Assembly (NCBI GenBank): GCA_026686845.1
Contig: JAIVEN010000012.1
Coordinates: 26,600,501 to 26,664,500 of the forward strand
Source of the DNA: Adenanthera pavonina
Taxonomy: Eukaryota; Streptophyta; Magnoliopsida; Fabales; Fabaceae
Direction of reading: 5' to 3'
DNA: 64,000 nucleotides
A program made the position numbers and the translations under genes. Each line of letters begins with the position of its first letter. The stretch's first letter is position 1. The notes under the pieces are model-generated. The model was not told the origin of the DNA, did not search any database, and saw nothing but the letters and a program-made list of their open reading frames with translations. Below, piece after piece: positions 36,468 through 46,784 of the stretch.

Positions 36468-38644
36468 TCACCATGGAATGAGTCTCAAGATCAGATAGAT
36501 AACAATTGTAACAGGCAAGAACAAAGCTGTAGTAATGATGATCCTGTGAAAATGAACAAATCAAGATCAGTGATTATGCTCTTTTCTCCTCTTTGCTACA
36601 AGCATTTATTGGAAATCTCAAGAGATTAATCGGAGTGTGTAGAACTTACGTTGTGCTGAATATCTCGGGGTGGACATTGTATTGTTTTGCAAATACAAAG
36701 CAAACAATTGATAAGGGAAGAGCAGCCTGTATAACAATGAAGATCATCCAGCCAAATTGAACAGTGTATGTTTTAATTCTTGCTCTTGTAGTAACATTTA
36801 TTAGATTATGAATCAACTATTAAACAAACATTTTAGTAATCTATGCTAATATAAAAAAAATAAGTCTTTAAAAGTAGTATCATCCTATAGCAGAGAAAAA
36901 GACATGAGTTTGGTAGATTCCATTGTCAGATAGGGCCCACCAATTTCTTGTGTCTTTCTCTCTCTTGCAGGACCAGCCACTAAAGAATCTTAGTGAAAAA
37001 TAGAGGTCTTCTTTATATTGTTACCTGGACAGTTGCTGTCTGAAATACAATTCCATGAAGGCCAACTGCAACAGAGGTTGCAGCCATCACTAGTGGGCCC
37101 AGTAATAACCTAACAGCCGTGCACTTCACCAACATGGATACTTTGCAGGATATGATCTTGGGTTGGACAGCAATGAACAAACCTAATTACATAGGAAACA
37201 ATAATTAATCAACTTATTTTCAAGTGATCATAATAGAGAGTTGTTTCTCAGTTATGAAGTTGATGACTCAGAGATTGATACCTAAACTGAACATTGCCAT
37301 TCCTATTCCTGTTTTAGATATGATTGTTATGGACCCTTTAATAATCGATGGCATTTCAATATTGAACCTGTAAACAGAAGGCATGTTCAAGTATAAAGAA
37401 CAAGAGAGTCAACTGCACGGATTTTTAGGAATGAGAAAGGAAAAAATGAACACTCGTGAACAGTGCAGCTTCTTTTCAAGTCCATACTGTGAAAAGTAAT
37501 GTGATTGTAATATAAAAATCGGCGAAGTACCTGAAGGCTATGATGGACCAAATAAGGCCTACAACACTTGCATAGGTGTTAGGGTTTCTTATTAGTTTCC
37601 TCCAAACTGTGATTATGATGAGCTTTGCTACAACACCTGCTGGAGGATTTTCCTCCTTTCCTTCATCCGGGTTCATAGCAGAACTGTAAGGAAAAGAGTT
37701 CAGACAGGTAAGATACCTATGGCAGAAGAACTTATCCTTGGAAATCAATGAAGTTGAATATTCACTCACCTATTTGATGTTGTTCCCATTGGCAAAGAAG
37801 GCACAGAATCTTCACTTATAACCTCAATATCAAAGGACGAATCTGCTACTCTGCCGGTATTAGATCTTTGTTTATGATAATACCTTTCTAGATTACCAAG
37901 AAATTTACCACTTCCTGATCTCCTTGAAGACTGTCTGGGAACTGAACCTGTAGCCCATAAGTTGAGTTCATCCGTAGATTCCACTGAATAGATGCTCCCC
38001 ATAGAAATCCCTGATGATACGGAGGAAGATCTCACCACCACATGGAGCTTCCCATCAGCACCTATCTCAGCATCAGTCTCTAATTGTTCAAGGTCACTGA
38101 AGGAAGCAACATCTGGGTCAACTCTCACTGAGCCAATGGACCCAGCTGTGGTGGGGAATTTCTCTGCTATGAGAATCCTAGCTGCTCTATATTCATACAA
38201 GGCCAGAAGCACATTCATCCATATCAGAGATTGAATCACCACAAGCTGAACCAGTAAAGTAAATGAGCTACCCCCATACATGGATTGAACAAGAGGGAGT
38301 CCAACGATAAGCGTGTTTGAAAGTGTAGACAGACCAAAAAGGGTAATTACCCAGTCGAAGCTACCATTCTTGCTCAGATTCTTCCATATAATCAGTGGAA
38401 CAAAAATGACTACCTTCTGAAGAACATCAGCAGCAATGGCCTTGAAGTTCATGGTATATGGGTTATTTGCAGAGAGCAGGTCCAGAACAAGGAAAGGAAC
38501 AGCGATACTACTCACAAAAGTGTTGATTCCTGAGCATTGGTCTGGGTTTAAGATCTTCCACCATCGAACGGAGATGAAGCCTAGGCCAATGGCAACATAC
38601 AAGGGCACAACGGCTCCTAAAACTGCAAGCAAATCTATAATCAT
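36468..38644 (-). CDS. PIN-family auxin efflux carrier with an intermediate-length central loop
   Basis: Membrane transporter that exports auxin (IAA), at the plasma membrane or ER depending on the member. Six exons in transcript order: 38644-37770, 37683-37531, 37367-37282, 37182-37025, 36726-36650, 36543-36468, joining in frame to 474 aa. The N-terminal helix bundle includes AVVPLYVAIGLGF and NNPYTMNF (60-67); the C-terminal bundle includes RNPNTYASVVGLIW (the internalisation-type NPNTY), ISKTGIGMAMFSLGL and VFAKQYNVHPEIFST. The cytosolic loop runs from about residue 152 to 308, about 155 residues: longer than in PIN5/PIN8, shorter than in canonical PIN1-type proteins. It has Ser/Arg-rich patches and an AGSI...LETDAEIGADGKL segment like that of long-loop members and PIN6. 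Subfamily is uncertain. A broken duplicate lies 3 kb upstream. Confidence 0.93.
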
Positions 38645-41600
38645 CCTGCAGTTATTCAAGCAAATAGAAGAAGATTCTGTAGAGAGTGATGGACACAGAA
38701 AAGATGAAATTCTCCAGTTTTTTCTGTAAGTAAAGCTTCCCTCTATTCATGTTGGAGGATCTGTGGATGCATAAATACAAGCAAAAGCAGCCATGGTTGA
38801 GGTGAGTAGGTGCTTCAGCTGATTCTGTATCCTTCTGTGTTTGGAAAGAAATTTGAACAACTTCAGGATTAAATGGTAACTGAATCAACGTGGATCTTCT
38901 ATGCATCTCAGAGATAAAAGAAACCATGTTCCTAAATCTTAACACTGAAAAAACGATGAATGTATGTTTAAAAGAACAATATAAATTGGAAAAATAATGA
39001 ACCTAGAGATAATTTGTCTTTTACATATAGTCATATTTCATCATTTGTCTAGATATATAAATGTAGATAATTTAAATTGATATACTGAATCTCTAGTCTC
39101 AAGTTCTAAAAAGGAAAAAAAAAAGTCAAATAAGGTTAATTATGGTTGCAGATAAAATGTATCGGATAATTCTAGAATACTGTTATACTAGATTTCTTTT
39201 TGTGGTTAACTTTATACTAGATATTTATACCCACTTGATAGGCTCAATCTCAAGAACATAAGAAATGCGAGTACCTAAATTATCATAATTCTTAAAATTC
39301 TTAAATTTTAAAACATACGACTAATGTGTCTCTGTGCGTGTAAGATTATATGTATATCGAATAAATTAATAATACTAAGTAAACAAAAAAAGAAGTAAGA
39401 CATCAAAAATTAAATTTTAAACAAACATTTTTTGGGCCTTATAAGAGAAACTAATCTCCCTTGGATACTAACCTTGCACTTGGATGGGAGAAATCAGGAA
39501 AGAAAATTGTATTTTCCTCAATGTGGAGAAAAAAGTGGGAAAAAAAGAAAATTAGAGAAAAAATATCATATGAATCTCATATATTTTTTCTCTCAGTTTT
39601 TCTTTTAAAAAATGGAGAGATTTTAGAGAGAAAACTCTTATTTCAAAATTGCCCATTATTTTATAATTTTTAAATACATTTTATAATTTTATAAATATAT
39701 TTTAATTTCATTCAGTAATATATTATAAATTAATTCTATTCAAGAGGGAAAATATGTTTTATAATTTTTAAATAAAAAATAAAATTGGACAAAATAATTA
39801 TAAATTAAGATTAAAATTAAAATTACATTTTAATCCCATTGCGTAATATTTTATGCAAATTATATAAATAATATCATGAAATAATAAATTTTATTATATA
39901 TAAATATTTTCCTAAAAATAATGAGAATATTATTGTTATTATGAAATTAATCAATTTTCTTTTCTCTTTAATTTTCCCATTCATTCAAGTATGGAGAGAG
40001 AAAATCTCTTTTCGACACTTTTTTTTTTCTCTCCATTTTTTTTCTTTCTCATTTTTTCATCGTATCCAAACGTATGTTCCATACACATAGAGTTATAAAT
40101 TGTAAATGATCTCTCAATTGGGTATGTTCAAAAGCTACAAATTTTAAACAAACATTTTAAACGTAAAATAAAAATGTTTATAATAAATTCACCCAAAAAA
40201 CATGTTTATAATATATTATGAATAAAATTATATAACAATTTAAAAATAGAGCTTTTAATTCATATTAAAAACCAAATTTGTTTTCATTTATATGGTTATG
40301 ACCAAAATAAGAAGAATACGTCAGCGAAATTGTCATGATACATTTTTTGGCTTTGGAAATTTTTTTCTGTTTTAAGTATATATTACTTAAAATACACCAA
40401 TTTAATTGGATTGATATGACAATTGAACCTTCACCCGATGCCTAGACTGGTTCGGTGGCTGGTTTAGCCTTCTTAATATTGCCATGCATGAATTTTACTA
40501 CCTCTCCCTCTCCATTCAATTTCCATTAAAGTGGTAGCAAATCATTCCATTGTAGTATAGAAGGAATGACATTATGGATGAATGGAATGAACTGTGTAAG
40601 GTCAAAATTGGCCGTGCATATAAAAAGTATTATTGAGCCCTAGCCGTTTGCTTTTTATAATTAATATTTTATCATTATGAGTAATTTGATCAATTGCTCT
40701 TGTATCTTTTCCATTCTTATCTCATTTGTATTCTACTAAGCCATTTGCAATTTATAACTAATATCTATCATTAGGTTAATTTAGTCAATTGTTATTATAT
40801 CTTTTCAATTCCTATCATATTTTTATTCTACCAAACAAATATAGTAGTGCAAGAAATTCCTATCTTATCTATTACATATCAAACGGTCAAGAGAGCTCTA
40901 CACCCATGTAATTTAATTAAGCTCAATCCATATTTGTTTTGATCCAATGTGACTTCTAATTGGTATGTATATATATATATAAAAAAAACAAATGATATGT
41001 TAAGTAATATTATCTCATTTGTTTCTTTCTTTCTTCTTCTTCTTTTTTTGGCCATTCTAACATACCAAACCTAGTAAAATATTTAAACCTACCAACAAAC
41101 CAAAATTCCATGATGAAATCAAAATTAAAAATCAGAAAATATCATTATGGTTATCAAAAAGCACTAATCTATGGCCATTACGTAGTTTTCAGAGTTGGAG
41201 TACGTTATTAATTCTTAGTCCGCATTAATTAAACAAAGAGGATCCGCACGAAAATTTTGCTAATCGTACCGGGGTTACTTGTTATTTAAGCGCATGTTAA
41301 TCAATTCATTACATGAAGTGACTAGAATAAATAGTTACTCCCTAAAATGTATGCATATTAAAAAAAGTCTTTTAACATTTGAAAATTTTGAAAAATGAAC
41401 CAAAACTTTCATTTTTAATTTTAGTAAATACTTTATCATTATGCCCATTAGATGTAAGACTAGAAAATAATGATGGGGTAAAATGAAAAAATTGTACCGA
41501 ACACATTATAATGTAGACCACAAATTTATTTTATAAAACACTTTATATATGAAACCAGAGAAAGTAATTCTTAATGATGACAAAGAGATTGATACATATA

Positions 41601-41727
41601 AGTCATATGAAAATATATGAGATTAGCTCAAGTGATAAAAGTGGCATGTAGTGTAAATGAATGTTAAAATTTAAACCCTACTAATGTAACCAAGAAAAAA
41701 AGGGGGAAATAGAGAGATAGAGAGGGA
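38645..41727. other. PIN upstream region, AT-rich, with repeat remnants
   Basis: The first 300 bases should be the leader of the PIN gene. Beyond that, 39440-40085 is bounded by weakly inverted sequence (GGATACTAACC-like on the left, GGATACGATG reversed on the right) and rich in GAGAGAAAA tracts, so it may be a worn MITE. The dispersed repeat shared with RPSA intron 1 lies at 41050-41290. No gene seen. Confidence 0.45.
41050..41290. repeat. Second copy of the dispersed repeat found in RPSA intron 1
   Basis: Contains CATGATGAAAT (41112-41122), AAATATCATTATGG, GGTTATCAAAAAGCAC (about 41149-41164), ATGGCCATTACGTAG and GAGTACG in the same order as the copy at 34240-34450. Substitutions and small indels separate the two, so they are old. 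Confidence 0.5.
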
Positions 41728-41818
41728 GATTGATACCTATGCTAAACATTGCTTAATATTGCCAAGGCTACTCCAGTGTTAGATATGAGTGGTGTGGACG
41801 ATTTAATAAACAACTTAA

Positions 41819-42140
41819 AAGCTTGTTTGGAAAATCTTTGGAGCCAGAAAAAGTATCTTTGTAAACATACTTTTAGCTAACTTTGTGTTTATCTTATTTT
41901 AAAAGTTTTTTTTATAAGCTTATTTTTACCTCTGAACGTACTTTTAATTCATAGACTGAAGAAATTGTTTTTCAATTTACAAACATACTTCTGTCTCACA
42001 ATCATTTTGTCAAACTTATTTTTATAATAAAAAATATCTAAATATAAATTATATTACAACAAACTTACTTTTATCAAAATTTTATTTTTATAAACTTTAT
42101 TTTATTTCAATTTAAGTTTGCAAAATGAAAACCAAATTAG
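41819..42140. mobile_element. Tourist-like MITE copy 1, in exon 3 of the PIN pseudogene
   Basis: 322 bp flanked by TTAA (41815-41818 and 42141-42144), consistent with the TAA target duplication of PIF/Harbinger MITEs. It begins AAGCTTGTTTGGAAAATC and, reversed, ends with an AATTTGGTTTTCATTTTGC-like end. The interior aligns over most of its length with copy 2, for example TTTTTCAATTTACAAACATA here against CTTTTCAATTTATAAACATA there, and AAAAAATATCTAAATATAAA against AAAAAATATCTAAACATAAA. Confidence 0.75.
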
Positions 42141-42311
42141 TTAAGGCAGCTTGATATTGTATATGTAACAAAAAAAAAAGAACACAGAATTATTGAAGTT
42201 TTGACATTACATAGTGAAAAATATCATGTCATTGTAATGTAAAATCCAATGAAGTCCAAGTGAGAGACCATGCAAGACCTACCACACTTGCATAGGTGTT
42301 TAGGTTTCTAA

Positions 42312-42625
42312 GAATTTGTTTGATTGATTATTGGAGCTAGTCAAACATATTTTTAACTAATTTTATATTTATTTAATTTTAAAAGGTCTTTCTCTAAACC
42401 TACTTTTATTTTTATACGTACTTTTAACCAATAAATTAAAGAAATTACTTTTCAATTTATAAACATACTTTTATCTTATAATCATTTTACTAAACTTACT
42501 TTTACAATAAAAAATATCTAAACATAAATTATATTACAACAAATTTATTTTTATCAAAAGCTTCATTTTCATAAACTTTATTAAATTCCTATTTAAGTTT
42601 GTAAACTAAAAACTTCACGAGCTCT
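42312..42625. mobile_element. Tourist-like MITE copy 2, in exon 2 of the PIN pseudogene
   Basis: About 314 bp between TAA (42309-42311) and TTAA (42625-42628). It interrupts the segment matching PIN exon 2: GTTTAGGTTTC on one side and AATAGTTTCCTCCA on the other are adjacent in the intact gene. The reversed right end begins AGCTCGTGAAGTTTTTAG. Together with copy 1 the ends suggest a family terminus close to GAGCTTGTTTGGTTTTTAG. Confidence 0.75.
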
Positions 42626-43275
42626 TAATAGTTTCCTCCAGACGTACTCTCACTAGGATGAGCTTTGCTACAACACCTGCAAGGGGATTTTCCTTCATTT
42701 CTTCATCTCCTTCACGCAACGGTTGAGTGAAACTAATTAATGGCAAATAAAAGTTCATATATATCACACCTAAGATGGTTCCTTTCAGAAGTGCCACAAG
42801 ATTTACTACTTCCTTCTCTTTTTCCACATTCTTCTATTTTTAAGACTCTCACTAGAAATCCTTGATGATGATGCAGATGCACAGGACGTTGTCACAATCA
42901 CTTGAAGCTTCCCATTGGCACCAATCTCAGCATCAGTAGTTTCTAAGTGTTCACTATTGGGGGAAACAACATGGGTCTCAACTCTGGAAGGGGCTATGAT
43001 CTAGTAGTGTCTAAGATGGAGATCCTTGCTGCTCGAAATTCATACATGGCTTGCAACATTTTCAACCATATAATGGATTTGTGTAGCCTTAAAAAGTATC
43101 TTGATTAATCTTATCACTAATTAACATACAAAAATAAAATAAAAGGAAGAAAAATTAATAAAATAACATAAGGACAAAAAATTATTTATTTATAAGAGTG
43201 AACTTACCAATGGATGAGAGCTTAATGCCTAAGTATCAATACAAAGTACAAACCATCATATGAGGTAAAAATACA

Positions 43276-45410
43276 AAGAAAAAGACATTTAGGGACCCTC
43301 AAAGACAGATTATAACAAATAAGGATATCTAATTTGTATAATCATTCCCAAGTCCCCAAGTCCTCAACTGAAATAAAAATAAAAGCTCCTGGACAAAATT
43401 AACCCTCAATTTAGAAACCCAAAACGCATGCATCCACGGCTACCTCTATGTCAAAATCAGAAAGCTCGCGAAGTCTTCATCGGCAGAGCTCCATAAAGGG
43501 CAAAATTCTTTCTCTCCCCAAGCGCAAAAAATCTTCCTCCCCAAAGTTTGGTGTCATTGTCAGTTGATGTTGGGTAAAGCACTGTTATTCTTCTCATCTG
43601 CCTCTGTCATAATTTCTGTCATGTTGTTCTTCTGTTGTGACTGTCTCTCCTTGTTACATCATTGCCTTCATCTTCATCTTCATCTTCTCTACTGCCTTTA
43701 TGTCATCGCTACATCATGCATTTCAACTTTGCTTATAAAACGTTAGTTGGTTTTTGGTAAAGCATTAGTAAAGCACTGTCACTTGTTTTGTATAGCTTAA
43801 TAATATGTTAAAACTACATATGATCACACTTTAGATGGATTATAAACTTATCAACGGCATACGATGTTTTTCACTGAATTGAAATTTTTTTTTAAACTAA
43901 AGTACGGAGGAGTACTGAAAACTGATATGAGAGGTATGGAATTATACAAATGACAGTTGGAAATGTTTGTTATCTCCATGAAAATTGTGCAGAAAAATGA
44001 TATTTCTTGTAAACTGTAGAATAAACCATCAATTGGCTTATTATGTTATTTTATTAATAAATATTATGATTCACTCTTACTTAATTAGTATAGATAAAGA
44101 TGATAGGAATTTGTAGTTAGGAATTGTGGGTTAATTAATAGTTGTTATGATAAATGATTTCATCTTGGTAAAATCATTTGTAACAACTATATAGTTGCTT
44201 TTTGCAGGATTGACTTACAGATGTCAAGTAGTTCATTGAAAGAAATATTTTGTTAGGTTCACTTTGGGCGACAATTTGTGAGAGATGTGGAAGGTAGGAT
44301 CCAATATGAGGGAGGGAAAACAAATGTTGAGTTATTAAAAAAAAAACATGACACAGCACGAGTTGTTGAGAATGATATCATCGATAACGGGTAATGAATG
44401 CAACAGATTTGAGATGAAGTATACAGTGAAATTCAATCATAGTACATTTATAGATCTTTTAAATGATGAAGAAGTTCAAAAATTGATAAGGTTCAATGAT
44501 GAATTTGCACATGTATACATTGGGGGGAACATGATCAATGAAATTGTAAAGACACCGATGGAACATTCAGAAGGGTAACCTGTCTTGGTTAGATGTTTGG
44601 ATATACTTAAATTGAGTTTTGGAATAAAATGACAATAATGAATAATATTGAGACTGCTGAAAATAGATAGAACAAGTTGGAAATGTTGAATTTCTCACTT
44701 GGAAATTATGTTAATTCAACTTGGAATATTTTTTTAGGGTTGATTAAATAAGATATTGAATGCTGAAAATTACTATACTGAGTTAAAAATTCTGAATCTC
44801 TCTCATGGGAATTTAGTTAAATGAAATTGGACATATTTTGAAGCTGATTTTTTTCAATAATTTGTTGTAATGTACTGTGATGGTTTGTGAATGTAGGATA
44901 GAGGCCATAACAAGATTCTCATTGGATGATTCTCCTTCTTGGGAGGAAGTCAATGCTTTATTTTGTGGAACACAAAGTGTGTCTATACCCCGACCAATGT
45001 TAAATTCTACTAAATGGAAGAACATATTTCTTGGAATAGGATAGACATTTCCAAATGCAAAGATATTTTGAAAAGTAATGTACAAATATAGTGTTGCTTA
45101 TTAATTTAGATACAAGTATGTAAAGAATAGTTGAAAAAAGATGATTGCGAAATGCATGGTTGTTGGGTGTCAATGGAAGATAATATCATATGTTATTGGA
45201 AGAGAAAGCCCCTTCCTGTGTGTACATCATTTTCATAATGAACACATACATAGTGCACAAGACTACCTTCTTGTGCCTTGTAAGGTGAACTCAACACTGG
45301 TAGCATGTATAATTGGTGATGCTTTGATGGGTAATTTGGACAAAACAGCAACTGAGATAGTACGAGACTTACTGAGGGATTATGGCCTAATCCTTACTTA
45401 CAAGCAAGCA
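43276..45410 (+). repeat. Left inverted arm of the MULE (2.1 kb)
   Basis: Matches the reverse complement of 51341-53148 from the terminus to CAAGCAAGCA at 45401-45410, where similarity stops abruptly. It carries a copy of the N-terminal transposase coding region (44348-44578 and 45141-45410). It is about 330 bp longer than the right arm, mainly through a stretch around 44727-45050 that the right arm lacks. It keeps CAA where the right arm has a TAA stop (51578-51580). Confidence 0.9.
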
Positions 45411-45639
45411 CAATACTTTAGTGTTATGAATGAGCTGGAGCATGATTACAAGAGTGGAGTTACTGAAAGTGGCTCAACTAGCATGAAATTTGAAATAAAT
45501 AAAGAGGTTCAAGTGAGGGGGAATAAAATCTTGAACTGCAATGTAGACCAAAGTGCTAATGGAGATTTTGGCGATAAAGGGAATGGACATAGGCAGAAGT
45601 GTAGAATTTATGAGATAGCAGACTAGGAAGTTACCATAG

Positions 45640-46241
45640 TTGTTAGAGATGAGAACAAGGTCAAAGCTATTCCAGATGAAATCTCTTTAAATCAAAACCT
45701 CTCTAACTTGCTTAGGCTTGCTCTATTGTACAAGTTTGGGGGCATTTACATGGATGTAGATGTTATAGTGTTAAAATGTTTCTCTAAACTGAGAAACACC
45801 ATTGGAGCACAGAACTTCAATGCAAAAACAAGGAAATGGAGCAAATTGAACAATGCTCTGCTGATATTTGACAAAAAACATCCATTACTTTCCAAGTTCA
45901 TTGAAGAATTCACCCTCACATTTGATGGGAACAAGTGGGGCCACAATGGTCCTTATTTGGTCTCTAGAGTAGTCTCAAGGGTGAATGGAATACCAGGATT
46001 TAACTTCACCGTTATGCCACCATCTACATTCTATCCTGTGGATTGAAGAGGTATTGGTCATCTGTTTCAAAGGCCAAGAGATGAACTCTAATCAAAATGG
46101 ATGGTGAAGAAACTAGGACAAATTAAAAAGGAAAGTTTTGCAGTGCACCTATGGAACAAGCAAAATAGGAAGCTAGAGATAGAAAAGGGAAGCATTGTTG
46201 ATAATATCATATCAAGTTGTTGTATTTTCTACAACTCTTAG
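45640..46241 (+). pseudogene. Captured fragment of an alpha-1,4-glycosyltransferase gene
   Basis: Encodes the C-terminal part of a plant alpha-1,4-glycosyltransferase (Gb3-synthase-like conserved region with a DXD sugar-binding domain): NLSNLLRLALLYKFGG, YMDVDVIVL with the DxD site, LRNTIGAQN, WSKLNNALLIFDKKHPL, TFDGNKWGHNGPYLVSRVV and, past two stops, VHLWNKQNRKLEIEKGS. Family members are Golgi type II membrane enzymes; this piece lacks the membrane anchor and stem. TGA at 46044-46046 falls where relatives have Trp, and TAA at 46089-46091 follows. The fragment runs to what looks like the natural C-terminus and stop (46239-46241). It sits directly inside the left arm of the MULE with no transposon function of its own, as in Pack-MULE gene capture. 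The 5' join is around 45411-45680, where the origin of the sequence is unclear. Confidence 0.85.
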
Positions 46242-46784
46242 TTCTGAAGCTTGTAATTAAAAGGCTGAATAGAATTGTTATTCCTATAAAGTTGTCTGTA
46301 TTATATGCATTATAAGTGGATATGAATTAATTGTAATTGGGTCTATTCCACCGTAGGAAAGAATATAGTTGAAACTAAAGTGGTTGTCGTTGGCCGTTAT
46401 ATAGTGGTTTCGTTGTAGGTCTTTCAGAATCTAGAAAGAATAGGGTAAGAGGTGAACATGTTGTGTTATTTCCTTTCTCCTTAACACTAAATGGACGACA
46501 TGTTTAGATTTTGATCACATTTTGAATCTGGAAAGTGGGAATTGATTGATTGATTTTCAAAAAGTGAATGGACAAAGCTGATCTTGTTTGTGACAATTAA
46601 ATTGTGAAAGTGATCTCTCAGCTTCCTATCTTAATAGAGTACCTACTCTCTTCCCTACATGTGACAAGAAACTCAATTGTCTTGTGAAGATATTGCCTTA
46701 CGAATCCGGACGTTGAGGATTTTAGTGAATGGTGAAATTGTATTTTTAAAATGAAATAATATTTTATTTCTTTTTTAAAATTTT

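Larger units (their letters stand above)
41728..43085 (-). pseudogene. PIN auxin carrier pseudogene, truncated duplicate of the 36.5-kb gene
   Basis: Segments match the intact PIN gene in the same order and orientation. 42840-43085 matches the loop-encoding part of its exon 1; 42629-42715 and 42225-42308 match exon 2 (NPLAGVVAKLI is legible); 41728-41815 plus 42145-42170 match exon 3. Intron sequence between exons is also shared, so this is a DNA-level tandem duplication and not a processed copy. The first 150 or so residues and the last three exons are missing, many indels break the frame, and two MITEs of one family sit inside exons 3 and 2. The truncated 5' side ends about 190 bases from the Mutator-like element. 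Confidence 0.85.

Noticed and set aside
39440..40085. Complete MITE upstream of PIN
   Set aside because: The inverted ends match only weakly and no target duplication is visible; mentioned in the intergenic entry but not claimed.
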